From Texcoconibacillus texcoconensis (lineage in GTDB: Bacteria > Bacillota > Bacilli > Bacillales > Salisediminibacteriaceae): a stretch of 64,000 nt of DNA. Below the pieces are notes generated by a model. It was not told the DNA's origin and searched no databases. It saw nothing but the letters and a program-made list of their open reading frames with translations. Shown piece by piece: positions 35,957 to 45,555 of this stretch (positions within the stretch are counted from its first letter, which is position 1; every line of letters begins with the position of its first letter). Position numbers and translations under genes: made by a program. The stretch is from NCBI RefSeq assembly GCF_014202575.1, contig NZ_JACHHB010000007.1, forward strand, positions 1-64,000, given 5' to 3'.

Positions 35957-37457
35957 CGGGAAACGGCAACACCCAGCAGCAATCTTTATTTCCTTTTTGT
36001 CGAATTTAAAAGAGTTAATTATCACATTTATTGCCGTCTTCATCTTTGGGCAAACGACAATGGAAATAGGTGGCATACCATTTACTTGGATTGTGATCAC
36101 GCTTATTTTAGTCGTTTCGCTATTTTCTGGTTGGTATCGGTGGTTCACACTACGCTATGAGCTTGTCGGAAAAGAATTACAAATTCGCCGTGGAATCATC
36201 ATTAAAAAAAATCGTTACATACGTCAAGAACGTGTCCAAAGTATTGATGTCAATGCTAAGCTCGTACAACGCATATTCGGATTAGTTGAGTTACGAATAG
36301 AAACAGCTGGTGGTGGTGGTGAACCGGAATTTCGTCTAATTGCGCTCACAAAAGAGGAAGCACAGCGGATTCGAAATGAACTTCTAGTACCTGAAACGAG
36401 CTCAATAAACGTTGAAACCGAAGAAACAGAGCAAAGCAGTGAAGAAGTTTCAACGCCTGAAACGGCAGAGGAGGGTGTTGAAGAGGAAAGAAGTGAAGAA
36501 GATCTCGATGAAAAACGTTGGGACTTAGGGTGGGGAAGGTTAATAGTGGCTGCGATGACTTCAAGCAGTATTGGATTCATTGCCCTTTTATTAGCTGTCA
36601 TCGTTTCTCAAATTCCTGAATTTTTACCTGAAGCATGGGTTCTAGAAACCTTTGACTTTATTATCCAGTCAGGTTTCATGTTTCTAGTTTCGCTCGTTTT
36701 AAGTGTGCTTTTGTTTGCATGGGCAATATCGATCTTACGATTTTCACTGAAATATGGCTATTTTCATGTGATTAAAAGTGGTCGAGATTTAAATATTAGG
36801 CGGGGAGTCATTGAAACACGTCACTTAACACTCTCAACAGATCGGATTACTGCTGTTCGCATCATCCACCCATTACTTCGTGCACCATTTGGTTATGTGT
36901 CCGTTTACGTAGAAAGTGCAGGTGGCGGATCGAAGGATGAGGATTTGTCTACGTTATTAATTCCGATTTGTAAAAAAGACGAATTGCCTGCTGTTCTCGG
37001 TATGTTAATACCCGAATATGCTGTCGATCCAACATATGAATCCATTCCTGCACGGAGTTACTTTCGCTATGCGATTCGTTTAGCTCTACCGTATACGATT
37101 GTTGCAGGTGTGTTCACATGGATCGTTCCATTTGGTTGGTTAACACTTTTTGTTATCCCCATTTTACTTTTTTGGGCTTACATGCAGTATAAAGATGCAG
37201 GTATCGGCTATTCTGAGACGCAACTTTGGCTACGTTCTAGGCAATTGGCTGTATCAGAAGTATTGGTTGCTAAACGTCGAATACAAGCATTTGATGTACG
37301 TAGGTCGCCCATTCAACGGTGGCGCGGTTTATCAACGGTAGAGGTGTCTGTGTTATCAACCCTTTCAGGCAAATCATTTGCTCTACATGATACTTCAAAA
37401 CAAAAAGGGTGGGAATGTCTTGGTTGGTACTCATATCAATACCAGAGAAATAATTAA
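35949..37457 (+). CDS. ydbT: bacterial PH-domain membrane protein, YdbT-like
   Basis: A 502-residue membrane protein with three DUF304/bPH2 units separated by pairs of membrane segments (about residues 10-60, 195-260 and 370-410). Each unit has an 'iRrG-i...' strand block, for example KELQIRRGIIIKKNRYI and DLNIRRGVIETRHLTL. A Glu/Ser-rich acidic linker spans about residues 150-185. It is coupled to the YdbS-like gene and probably forms a complex with it. A strong terminator follows. Confidence 0.8.
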   Translation: MNNGKRQHPAAIFISFLSNLKELIITFIAVFIFGQTTMEIGGIPFTWIVITLILVVSLFSGWYRWFTLRYELVGKELQIRRGIIIKKNRYIRQERVQSIDVNAKLVQRIFGLVELRIETAGGGGEPEFRLIALTKEEAQRIRNELLVPETSSINVETEETEQSSEEVSTPETAEEGVEEERSEEDLDEKRWDLGWGRLIVAAMTSSSIGFIALLLAVIVSQIPEFLPEAWVLETFDFIIQSGFMFLVSLVLSVLLFAWAISILRFSLKYGYFHVIKSGRDLNIRRGVIETRHLTLSTDRITAVRIIHPLLRAPFGYVSVYVESAGGGSKDEDLSTLLIPICKKDELPAVLGMLIPEYAVDPTYESIPARSYFRYAIRLALPYTIVAGVFTWIVPFGWLTLFVIPILLFWAYMQYKDAGIGYSETQLWLRSRQLAVSEVLVAKRRIQAFDVRRSPIQRWRGLSTVEVSVLSTLSGKSFALHDTSKQKGWECLGWYSYQYQRNN

Positions 37458-37458
37458 A

Positions 37459-37504
37459 GAAAGCCCGATTAAGAGAAGTGTGTTTCTCTTAATCGGGCTT
37501 TTCT
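37459..37504. terminator. bidirectional terminator
   Basis: AAGCCCGATTAAGAGAA pairs with TTCTCTTAATCGGGCTT; T runs lie on both strands. It serves the ydbST pair and the convergent DUF2777-like gene. Confidence 0.88.
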
Positions 37505-37508
37505 GTGA

Positions 37509-38471
37509 CTACTCATTAGAAACTTGGGTTGCATAAGTTGTAATCAATCGTTCTCCAGAATCTGATGTGAACTCAAAACGGTCAAAGGTAATATCATCTT
37601 CTTCATCTTGAATTGTGCGCTCATAATGGTGTTGAACGATGAATTGTTGATTTTCATTGGCATAAGAAATGAAATTTACACCAGAAAATTCTTGTTCTTC
37701 TATTGAACTGAGTAGTTGAATTAGTAACGAGTTATGGCAATACATACAGTGTTCGTGATTGATGCCTAATCTTTGCATTCCACTTTCCAATGCATCTAAG
37801 GCTGGTTCTTCTAATTCATTTTTAAGAATATAGTAAGGGTCAAATTGCTTTTTATTTAAACGAACATCATCACTAGGTTTTAACTTTATTAATTTTTCAT
37901 CAAAGGTGATGAAGTGTCCATGGTCATCGTAATGTGCGGGCTCCCAACGACCATTTGTCTTGATTTCAAATTCAAACGGGCATCCTTCAATTGCTAACTT
38001 GTCACCTTTTTCTTCATCATACATAAACATTTCGCCGTTTTTTTCGAAAACTTGATAATAAATATAAGTATCCTCTGTTAATAACTTTTCACTTTTCAAT
38101 TGCTTCATGTATTGTTGAATTTGCGTTAGTAAATGCTCTGAATTTGTATATGTTTCTTGCAATTGATCCCAACGCTCTTTCAACGCATCAGCAAGTGAAT
38201 GATTATATGATAAAGAGTTGTCGTTACACGGAAAAATATTCACACCTGGTTCCTCGACAAGGTCATTTTCAGCAAAAACTGGTTTTGGTAATTGAGATAA
38301 TTCTGATGAGATTTTTGGATAGCGTTCAACACCCGTAATTCGAACTTTACCACGCCAAGGTTTTCGTTCTTCAGCGATCAGGTCTTCAAGCGTCCCATAG
38401 TAGCGTCCATGATCACCTTTATCAATCAGAACGAGCTGATTGAGGTATGCTTGCGCTTCTTTTCGATTCAT
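37509..38471 (-). CDS. DUF2777-like protein of unknown function
   Basis: A 320-residue soluble protein without signal peptide. A C-terminal segment with CMYCHNSLLIQLL (about residue 245) resembles the CIYCHNHL pattern I associate with DUF2777 proteins of bacilli; a CxxCH here could bind metal. The N-terminal part (GRYYGTLEDLIAEERKPWRGKVRITGV) looks like a small beta-barrel. Start ATG 38471 follows GTGGGGAT. Single gene. Assignment is tentative. Confidence 0.5.
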   Translation of the reverse strand: MNRKEAQAYLNQLVLIDKGDHGRYYGTLEDLIAEERKPWRGKVRITGVERYPKISSELSQLPKPVFAENDLVEEPGVNIFPCNDNSLSYNHSLADALKERWDQLQETYTNSEHLLTQIQQYMKQLKSEKLLTEDTYIYYQVFEKNGEMFMYDEEKGDKLAIEGCPFEFEIKTNGRWEPAHYDDHGHFITFDEKLIKLKPSDDVRLNKKQFDPYYILKNELEEPALDALESGMQRLGINHEHCMYCHNSLLIQLLSSIEEQEFSGVNFISYANENQQFIVQHHYERTIQDEEDDITFDRFEFTSDSGERLITTYATQVSNE

Positions 38472-38614
38472 ATTTATCCCCACTTCATTTGAAAGTTCCC
38501 AATGCGTAATTTATTGTCTATGGTTTAATATTATAGTATAAATTTTCACAAAGCTAAACCATAAGCGTAGAAAACGTAGGAAGGGTTTTAACGTTCAAAG
38601 GGCTTTGTTCATAT

Positions 38615-39559
38615 CTATGACTTTTCAACAGAGTTATTTTCGTTTTTCCTCATTTGCTTCGTGGACGTGTCATGGTAACGAACTTCATTTAATCGTAAAA
38701 GTTGATCGAGCCGGTCTGATCTAGTTGACATCAATTGCTCATTTATCCTTTTCACATGCTGTTCCATACGGTATATAGCTGTAAAGACATCATGCCTTTT
38801 TTCAGTTTGTTCTCTGTTACTAACCGATTGGTATGCCTCGATTAATTGAGGGATTTCCTCATTAACCATCCTGTTAAGCTCATGTTTTTCTTCAATATCA
38901 AGAAGGTTGTGTTCAGGTATGATATTTTCAATGCTTTCCATTAATGATTGGAAGCGATAATTTAATGAGTCATCAAGATCTTGAAATTGAGCAGGTAATC
39001 TTTTAAGTTCTTGCTCAATGACAGTATCCGCCTCTTTACCCTCAGTCCCCAAACGATCTCGCGGTGGTGGGACAGACACATCGATATTTTGGCGACCGTC
39101 AAGCGCATCATCAAGCATATCAATTGCATCAAAGATCGGTTTAAAAAGGGGAGAACGTCTGATGCTGCGCACGACAGATTTTGTATCTTTCCGATAATAA
39201 ATGGTTGCTTCACTACATTTACCACGACCATTTTTTGATTTGAACCGTTTTCGAAAAACTGTAAGGTGGATTTTCTTTTTTATCTTGCTTGGAGACTGCT
39301 TGGTGTCGTTTATTTCAATAGAAATTTTTCGCATTTTAATTCTTACTTTTACTTTTGTACCATCAATCGTTCTTTTAAATGTTTTATCCATACGAGCGAG
39401 TTCAGTGAGAGATGATAGGTCTGTTAGTAATTCTACAACTTCCGAAATCATTTCCTTCGTATGAAAGTCTTCTATGGTCTCATCATTTAATGGCTTTAAA
39501 TAATCGGGTAACCAACGATAAAACCACTCTTGCTGCATAAGACGGTCTTGCCAAGACAC
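38615..39559 (-). CDS. TelA-partner protein, XpaC-like by context
   Basis: A 314-residue soluble protein, mostly helical, with a basic central domain (about residues 65-130: KVKVRIKMRKISIEI, then many K/R) and a helical C-terminal part that ends in a coiled coil. It follows the TelA-family gene by 22 bases. TelA-type genes in bacilli often pair with XpaC, and this gene is in that place, but I see no clear sequence match and there is no N-terminal membrane segment. Function unknown. Confidence 0.5.
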   Translation of the reverse strand: MSWQDRLMQQEWFYRWLPDYLKPLNDETIEDFHTKEMISEVVELLTDLSSLTELARMDKTFKRTIDGTKVKVRIKMRKISIEINDTKQSPSKIKKKIHLTVFRKRFKSKNGRGKCSEATIYYRKDTKSVVRSIRRSPLFKPIFDAIDMLDDALDGRQNIDVSVPPPRDRLGTEGKEADTVIEQELKRLPAQFQDLDDSLNYRFQSLMESIENIIPEHNLLDIEEKHELNRMVNEEIPQLIEAYQSVSNREQTEKRHDVFTAIYRMEQHVKRINEQLMSTRSDRLDQLLRLNEVRYHDTSTKQMRKNENNSVEKS

Positions 39560-39581
39560 ATAACTTCACCTACCTATTTGG

Positions 39582-40619
39582 TTACTCCTTTAAAAGTTTT
39601 TTTCCCATTTCTTGATTGAGTTCGTCTAAATCTTGGACAAATTGCTTGCTCGATTGTATGATACGTTCGTTAGATTGTTCGGTTAGTGCGATTGCGTCAT
39701 GGACATCTTGATAAGCTTTTTTAAAAGACTCAAGGGCAATCGCAGGCTCTTCCAAGGTTTTTAGTGTTTCTTCAGTATTGCTTTTAAGCATTTCAGCATT
39801 TGATAGTAACATTGATTCTGTTGCATCATTTACGTCATTTACAGCATTAATGACCTGTTTTTGATTTCCGAGCGCAAGCTGAATCGAAGCAGTAACGGTA
39901 ATAATGTTTTTAGTCATTGTGATTGCGTTAAATATTGCTTCTTCTAATTTGTCATTGTTTTCAATGATCATATCGACAGAGGCGAGTGATTGTTGCAGTA
40001 CATGAACTGCTTGTGTCATATTTTTAATACGTGTTAGTACTTTTTGTTGTCCTTTTTGGATAGCAGTTGAATCGTTGTCTAGCGTGTCTTTTTCCTTCTC
40101 TTGCTCTAACAATTCGTTTAATTGTTTTCCGATTTCGATTTGTTCGTTTAAATTGATAATTCGTTCATGAGCTACCTCTTTTAATTGGATGAGCATGACG
40201 TTGTCTTCTTGAAGACGGTCTCTTCCCTTTAAGAGTGCTTCGATGATTTCTTCTACTTCTGTCTCTACGTTTCGATACTTTTGCGCGTACTTATCCATTG
40301 GGCTTTTGCGTAACAATTTATTTAGGAAGCTTTTCCATTTACCTTCTTTTAAATAATCAGGCTCTAAATCGTTAACGGTTTTTCGAAGTTTTGATAACTG
40401 CTCTGGTAAGTCCCCATTTTTGTCATTCATCATTTCGTTAACAGGGCGTTTTAGAGCTTCTAATGATTCACCCGCTTTTTCTTGCTCATGAGTACCGATT
40501 TCTCCAATTGTTTCTAATATATCATCAAGAGTTTGTTGATCTCGGAGTTTTTCGACATATTCTTGAGCTTGTTGCTCGGAGGTGTCGTTTGTTTCTGGGG
40601 ATTGGTTTTCGTCTTTCAT
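39582..40619 (-). CDS. TelA-family protein (toxic anion resistance type, YaaN/YceH-like)
   Basis: A 345-residue helical protein with the TelA pattern: SPMDKYAQKYRNVETEVEEIIEALLKGRDRLQEDN near residue 105 and a later block NAITMTKNIITVTASIQLALGNQKQVI. TelA proteins were first linked to tellurite resistance and in bacilli occur in general stress and membrane-protection clusters; the mechanism is not settled. AGGAGGGAT precedes the ATG. First gene of a two-gene operon. Confidence 0.85.
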   Translation of the reverse strand: MKDENQSPETNDTSEQQAQEYVEKLRDQQTLDDILETIGEIGTHEQEKAGESLEALKRPVNEMMNDKNGDLPEQLSKLRKTVNDLEPDYLKEGKWKSFLNKLLRKSPMDKYAQKYRNVETEVEEIIEALLKGRDRLQEDNVMLIQLKEVAHERIINLNEQIEIGKQLNELLEQEKEKDTLDNDSTAIQKGQQKVLTRIKNMTQAVHVLQQSLASVDMIIENNDKLEEAIFNAITMTKNIITVTASIQLALGNQKQVINAVNDVNDATESMLLSNAEMLKSNTEETLKTLEEPAIALESFKKAYQDVHDAIALTEQSNERIIQSSKQFVQDLDELNQEMGKKLLKE

Positions 40620-40973
40620 TAAGATCCCTCCTATAAGTTAGCCTTTCACGGTGTATTCTGTATGAATAGGCATATGATCAATATACATGTTCTTCATATA
40701 CTATGATTATATAATGGGGGTTTCTTTACTAGCAAGTTGGGGCAATACTTATGGACGATCTTGAATAATGGAAATGTACGGTTGCAGTTAACTAGCCACG
40801 ACTTAGTACCCTCGGGTCACTTGAAGTGGGGGGATGAATTTCGGAAATCTGTTAAATGTATGAATCGCCGTACTTCGATAAAATATGATACAATGATAAA
40901 AGTAAATCGTAGAACCCTTATGATTCAACGATAACATGAGTAATATAAGCTACGAAGTAAGGGGTTTATAAAA
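40620..40973. other. intergenic stretch
   Basis: About 350 bases between the divergent TelA operon and the membrane protein before tatA. It must hold promoters for both sides. An in-frame plus-strand ORF at 40737-40934 lacks a ribosome binding site and has no plausible composition. Nothing else is recognised. Confidence 0.4.
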
Positions 40974-41330
40974 GTGAAAAACGTTGCACTGTTTATTATT
41001 GTGACGTTGGCTTGCATAACTGTTTGGTCTCTTGTATTTTGGCAATGGTTCGTTTCTTCAAGTAGCGATCGGCTATGGGGGAATGAAGCAATCATGATCG
41101 AGCATAGGGATGACCGTCACAAGCCAGTTGCTGAACTTGAAGACAAATTTGTCGCTGTTAAAGCCGAATCCGAAAGTGACATTGTCGCAGAAGATTCGAA
41201 AAATGAAGGTTTAAGTATCAGTCCAGATAGCGATGAAGAATTTGATTTTTTTGATACAAATGAACCAGGGTTAGGAATTGGTGAGGAAGGTGTCCCACTC
41301 CAACAAATATTTTCAGATTTAAATGGCTAA
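40974..41330 (+). CDS. membrane-anchored acidic protein of unknown function
   Basis: A 118-residue protein with one N-terminal membrane segment (residues 4-27) and an acidic C-terminal part that lies outside the membrane by the positive-inside rule. The tail is rich in Asp/Glu/Ser (about residues 55-100). GTG 40974 is preceded by AAGGGG at some distance. It lies upstream of tatA and could belong to the same transcript. I do not recognise a family. Confidence 0.55.
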   Translation: MKNVALFIIVTLACITVWSLVFWQWFVSSSSDRLWGNEAIMIEHRDDRHKPVAELEDKFVAVKAESESDIVAEDSKNEGLSISPDSDEEFDFFDTNEPGLGIGEEGVPLQQIFSDLNG

Positions 41331-41422
41331 CAGACAATTTTTTCATGACTTCTCTGTTAATTTTGTTTATTTTGGACATACCCATACAATCAATATTTAT
41401 TTTTCAAAAGGAGGGGAGTCAA

Positions 41423-41647
41423 ATGCTCTCAAACATTGGTGTTCCAGGTCTTATTTTAATTCTTGTCATTGCGCTTGTTATTTTTGGACCGAAAAAGTTG
41501 CCAGAAATTGGCCGAGCTGTTGGTGAAACATTGAAGGAATTTAAATCATCAACTCGCGAATTAACGAAAGATGATGATCAATCTACTAAGCATGAAAACC
41601 ATCAGGATAAAGAAGAAAAAGACAATAAAAATGAAACGTTAAAATGA
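41423..41647 (+). CDS. tatA: Sec-independent translocase subunit TatA
   Basis: A 74-residue TatA/E protein. One short membrane helix (residues 4-21, [17 protein letters not shown]) is followed by the conserved [15 protein letters not shown] hinge and amphipathic helix, and a charged acidic tail. It forms the pore-like assembly that moves folded proteins across the membrane. AAGGAGGGG precedes ATG 41423. It works with the TatC gene 66 bases downstream. No TatB is expected in bacilli. Confidence 0.93.
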   Translation: MLSNIGVPGLILILVIALVIFGPKKLPEIGRAVGETLKEFKSSTRELTKDDDQSTKHENHQDKEEKDNKNETLK

Positions 41648-41713
41648 GGCGACTGATAGGGATGTGGGATGTATTCCATCTTGCATCTTTTTACGTCTAA
41701 GGAGTTGCGATCC

Positions 41714-42448
41714 ATGACCGAAGAAAACATGAATATTCTTGACCATCTTGATGAATTACGAAAACGTATTATGGTCGTTTTGACCACTTTTATTCTTATT
41801 TTTATTATTGCTTTTATTTTTGTTGGAGATATTTATGATTGGTTTGTTAAAGATTTAGAAGCAATAGGTATGACACTAACAGTTTTAGGGCCGTTTGACA
41901 TTATATGGGTTTACTTATATTTAGCTGGTGTTATTGCCATCATGGTTAGTATTCCTATTTTGCTTTGGCAAATATGGTCTTTTATACGTCCGGCGCTTAC
42001 TAAAAAAGAACAGAAAGTCTCTCTCTTATATATACCGTTCTCATTATTATTATTTATTCTGGGCCTTACATTTGGATATTTTATCGTGAGACCACTCGTG
42101 TTAAATTTTTTAATCGGGCTTGGTGAAGGCGACTTCCAAATGATGTTTACGACGAAAGAATATTTTAAGTTTGTGATTCGAATGACAGTACCGTTTAGTA
42201 TTCTGTTTGAAATGCCACTTGTCATTATGTTTTTAACAAACATTGGAGTCGTTACACCAGAAGGGTTAAAACGAAACCGGAAATATGCGTTCTTTGGACT
42301 GGTTGTCATTTCTGTTCTTGTTTCACCACCTGATTTTGTATCGGATGTTCTTGTTATCATCCCACTGTATATTCTTTATGAAATTAGCATACGCTTATCA
42401 GCATTAGTGTTTAGGAAACGAGAGCGTATAGATACTGATGATCGTTAG
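41714..42448 (+). CDS. tatC: Sec-independent translocase subunit TatC
   Basis: A 244-residue membrane protein with six hydrophobic helices. The N-terminal signature HLDELRKRI and the loop SIPILLWQIWSFIRPAL are typical of TatC, which reads twin-arginine signal peptides. AAGGAG lies 10 bases before ATG 41714. Together with TatA it would export the folded molybdopterin subunit encoded by the next operon, whose signal contains RRTFLK. A terminator separates the two operons. Confidence 0.93.
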   Translation: MTEENMNILDHLDELRKRIMVVLTTFILIFIIAFIFVGDIYDWFVKDLEAIGMTLTVLGPFDIIWVYLYLAGVIAIMVSIPILLWQIWSFIRPALTKKEQKVSLLYIPFSLLLFILGLTFGYFIVRPLVLNFLIGLGEGDFQMMFTTKEYFKFVIRMTVPFSILFEMPLVIMFLTNIGVVTPEGLKRNRKYAFFGLVVISVLVSPPDFVSDVLVIIPLYILYEISIRLSALVFRKRERIDTDDR

Positions 42449-42452
42449 ATAA

Positions 42453-42503
42453 AAAAGGATGTTCTTTAAAGCAGCGCTACTGCTTTGGGAACATCCTTTT
42501 TTT
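42453..42503 (+). terminator. terminator of the tat operon
   Basis: AAGGATGTTC pairs with GAACATCCTT around an internal GC-rich loop, followed by T residues. Confidence 0.85.
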
Positions 42504-42787
42504 AATAATGCTTATCGATTTGTAGAAAAATGAGTGATGCTTCTATTAAGTTCACAAAAATTTAAATTTCACATTGAATAAAAATTAATAGTCAATATCC
42601 AGTATGAAGTATTTATAAAGCGGTGTGATCATGTTTTGAGGGGAGATTTTCACAAAAATAGAATGAGATATTTGACACAAATCATTCCTTTATTGTACAC
42701 AATCTGTTCATTGTTTGTTGAGCTAAAGTAAGTGAGAATAGATTTATACGGAAGTTGTTTTTAGTGAAAGAAGGAGGAGAGGATCCA
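42504..42787 (+). promoter_or_regulatory. upstream region of the reductase operon
   Basis: About 280 bases without a gene. TTCACA occurs at 42549-42554, 42563-42568 and 42651-42656, twice as the longer TTCACAAAAAT, and TGTGATCA lies at about 42620; these resemble half sites of Fnr/Crp-type regulators. TTGACA at 42672-42677 is followed 18 bases later by TACACA, a weak sigma-A pair, and ATTGT-ac-ACAAT overlaps it. The regulator cannot be named from this alone. Confidence 0.35.
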
Positions 42788-44965
42788 ATGTTAAAATCAA
42801 AAATGACAAGAAGAACTTTTTTAAAAGCATCGGCAATAACAGGGGTCGTTGCTGCATCAGCTTCCTATGTTGGTAGAGGGAATATTTCTGATGCATCTAG
42901 TATTCAAGATGCTGAAAAAATTCCAAACCTGTGCAATGGTTGCTCCAGTCGTTGCGGTATGACGGTCACAGTAAGTGATGGAAGAGTTGTGCGAGTAGAT
43001 GGTAACCCCTTACATTCCCGCAGTCGAGGAACACTCTGTGGTAGAGCTCACGGAGCTGCTTTATTAGCGTATCATCCAGATAGGTTAACAGAACCGTTAA
43101 AGAAAAATGAGAACGGCGAATTTGAGCCTATTTCATGGGAGCAAGCTTACAAGGAAATTGGTGAAAAACTTCAAACCATTATTAACGAACATGGGCCAGA
43201 CTCATTCGCATATTTTCAGAACCCGAAGCGGGTACAAAGGTTATACGGAGACCGATTTGTTGAGGCACTAGGTTCAGCAAATATTTTCTCACATAATGCT
43301 TCATGTAACCTTTCTAGAGACACTGGTTTTAAACATGTTTTAGGTGGTGTCCCTTCAGGGGATGTTGCAAATGCGAAAGTCACTTTGTTTATCGGTCGAA
43401 GTTATGGAGATGGGATTAGACCATCACAGCTACAAAACTTGGTGACAGCAAAAGATAACGGATCAAAAATCTATATTGTTGATCCACGTTTAAATAGTAC
43501 ATCGAATTTAGCAGACGAATGGTTACCGATAAAACCAGGCACGGACCTCGCATTATTACTTGCAATTGCAAATGTTCTCATTGAAGAGAATTTATATGAC
43601 AAAGAATTCTGTGAAGAACATGGCAATAGATTTGAGGATTTTGAGAGAGAGATGAAACAATACACACCTGAATGGGCTAGTGACAAGACTGATTTGTCTG
43701 TAGATGTCATCAAACAAGTTGCTCGTGACCTTGGCGAAAACAGACCTAAAGCGATTGTTGAGCAATCTTGGAAAGGTGCCTTTGGCTGTAACTATGAAAA
43801 TAGTACAGAAACAGCGAGAATGGTAGGGCTAGTCAACGCATTATTAGGTAACATAAATGTGGATGGAGGAATGCTCTTTACTAGTGGCCCTAGTTTAGAG
43901 AGTCCTGATAACCTTAAAGAACCAGGAGAACTCAAGCCAAGAGTAGATGGCGCTGGTATAAAAGGTGAAAAGTGGTACTTGGCCGATACAGCGAAAGGGG
44001 TCGGCAATGCAGTTCCTGACTTTGTGAAAGAAGGTAAATTAAAAGCAGCATTTTGCCAACACCATAACCCAGTACGTAATCATCCAGACTATGAAGTGAT
44101 GAAAGAAGGTTATGAGGGACTAGATTTATTAGTTGTTGTAGATATTTGGATGAGTGAAACAGCGGAAGTGGCAGATTATGTTCTTCCTGAATCATCTTGG
44201 TTAGAGCGGACAGAGGCAGTCGAAGGTCTAGGTGGGAAAACACCAACAGTAAACCTACGTGTTCAAGCTATTGACAAGATTCATCCAAAAACGAAAAACT
44301 TCTCTGAAATCATGAGTGAACTAGCAGATGAAATGGGGCTAAGTGATTACTTTACGGATTTAGAGACGGAAAATAGAACTGCTTGTGAAAAACTAGGCAT
44401 TTCTTATGATGAGTTATTGGAGCAGGGGACAATTCAATTAGAGAGTACTTGGGAGCCTGGTTACCAAGGATCAAATACAGAAAGTGGGAAAGTAGAATTT
44501 GCATGCCAAGCATTTGAAGATGCAGGATTTACGGCGGTGCCGAAATGGGTTGAGCCGAAGGTTACGATTCCTGAAGGGGAATTCCGTTTAATCCATGGTA
44601 AACAAAATATTCATTCTCATACGTATTCGACAAACATCCCTAAATTAGCTCAAATCTCTAAGGAATATAACCTTGATAGTGTATGGATCAATAAGAAACG
44701 TGCTGATGAACTAGGCATTAAAGATGGCGACCCGGTCATTATTGAAAATGAGATGCATACAGGAAAAACAACAGCAAAAGTAACAGAAGCAATTCATCCT
44801 GAAGCAGCATTTTACCCATCACATTATGGTTCAAGAGCCAGTTTAACCTACAATGACGATAATGGTTTGAGTATTAATGATTACACGCCTCATCAATACG
44901 AAGCAATGTCTGGGGCGCCAAACATGATGGAAACATCTGTACAGATTAAAAAGGATGGTGCTTAA
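42788..44965 (+). CDS. Tat-exported molybdopterin oxidoreductase catalytic subunit (polysulfide/thiosulfate/selenite reductase type)
   Basis: A 725-residue member of the complex iron-sulfur molybdoenzyme family. The Tat signal RRTFLK is at residues 8-13 with a hydrophobic stretch after it. A [4Fe-4S] cluster is bound by C49-x2-C52-x3-C56-x27-C84. The probable molybdenum ligand is C173 in HNASCNLSRD. The length, Cys ligand and the ferredoxin/NrfD partners fit the PsrA/PhsA/SrrA group rather than nitrate or formate enzymes. It should reduce a chalcogen compound (polysulfide, thiosulfate, tetrathionate, selenite) or, less likely, arsenate, on the outer side of the membrane. GGAGGAGAGG precedes ATG 42788. 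First gene of the operon. Confidence 0.82.
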   Translation: MLKSKMTRRTFLKASAITGVVAASASYVGRGNISDASSIQDAEKIPNLCNGCSSRCGMTVTVSDGRVVRVDGNPLHSRSRGTLCGRAHGAALLAYHPDRLTEPLKKNENGEFEPISWEQAYKEIGEKLQTIINEHGPDSFAYFQNPKRVQRLYGDRFVEALGSANIFSHNASCNLSRDTGFKHVLGGVPSGDVANAKVTLFIGRSYGDGIRPSQLQNLVTAKDNGSKIYIVDPRLNSTSNLADEWLPIKPGTDLALLLAIANVLIEENLYDKEFCEEHGNRFEDFEREMKQYTPEWASDKTDLSVDVIKQVARDLGENRPKAIVEQSWKGAFGCNYENSTETARMVGLVNALLGNINVDGGMLFTSGPSLESPDNLKEPGELKPRVDGAGIKGEKWYLADTAKGVGNAVPDFVKEGKLKAAFCQHHNPVRNHPDYEVMKEGYEGLDLLVVVDIWMSETAEVADYVLPESSWLERTEAVEGLGGKTPTVNLRVQAIDKIHPKTKNFSEIMSELADEMGLSDYFTDLETENRTACEKLGISYDELLEQGTIQLESTWEPGYQGSNTESGKVEFACQAFEDAGFTAVPKWVEPKVTIPEGEFRLIHGKQNIHSHTYSTNIPKLAQISKEYNLDSVWINKKRADELGIKDGDPVIIENEMHTGKTTAKVTEAIHPEAAFYPSHYGSRASLTYNDDNGLSINDYTPHQYEAMSGAPNMMETSVQIKKDGA

Positions 44966-44967
44966 TC

Positions 44968-45552
44968 ATGGCAAGATACGGTATGTTAATTGATACGATA
45001 AAGTGTGTAAACTGCTATGCTTGTTCATTAGCCTGCCAAACCCAGAATGGTTTGCCAGATGATGAAAATTTCATATATTTTTTAGAAAAAGAAGAGGGGA
45101 CTTTCCCTAATGTGAAAAGGGATTTTTTACCTGTTCAATGTCAACATTGTGATGAGCCAGCATGTGAAGAGGTATGTCCAACGGGTGCAACGTACAAGGA
45201 TGAAGATGGAATTGTCGTTTTGGATAATTCCAAATGTATTGGATGTAAATATTGTGGTGTAGCTTGTCCATATTCAGCACGTGTTCAACTTCACGATTCC
45301 ATGTATAAAAAGGGAACGTATGAAGATGCGGGAAGAGAATATAATTATACGGTTGAGAAATGTCGATTTTGTAAAGAGTTGGTTGACAATGGCGAACAGC
45401 CGGCATGTGTTACAACTTGTATAAGTAATGCTAGAATATTTGGTGATTTAGATGATCCAGAAAGTGAACTTTCTAAAGCGATAGTTGAGAAAAAAGCGAA
45501 GCCACTTCGAGCTGATTTAGGAACAAAACCTAAAATCTATTACGTGAGGTGA
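44968..45552 (+). CDS. four-cluster ferredoxin subunit of the reductase
   Basis: A 194-residue electron-transfer subunit of the PsrB/DmsB type. Four [4Fe-4S] clusters are predicted from cysteine groups CVNCYACSLAC near residue 12, CQHCDEPACEEVCP near 57, CIGCKYCGVACP near 90, and CRFCKELVDNGEQPACVTTC near 130. It carries electrons from the membrane subunit to the molybdenum subunit. It starts two bases after the catalytic gene. It has no signal of its own and would be co-exported with the Tat substrate. Confidence 0.9.
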   Translation: MARYGMLIDTIKCVNCYACSLACQTQNGLPDDENFIYFLEKEEGTFPNVKRDFLPVQCQHCDEPACEEVCPTGATYKDEDGIVVLDNSKCIGCKYCGVACPYSARVQLHDSMYKKGTYEDAGREYNYTVEKCRFCKELVDNGEQPACVTTCISNARIFGDLDDPESELSKAIVEKKAKPLRADLGTKPKIYYVR

Positions 45553-45555
45553 TCA

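Noticed and set aside
40737-40934. 65-codon frame between the TelA operon and the tat region
   Set aside because: No ribosome site and no plausible protein features.
42788-44965. Reading the catalytic subunit as arsenate reductase ArrA, because of its C-x2-C-x3-C-x27-C motif
   Set aside because: The motif is shared with the polysulfide/thiosulfate group, the protein is shorter than typical ArrA, and there are no arsenic genes beside it. Not excluded, but less likely.
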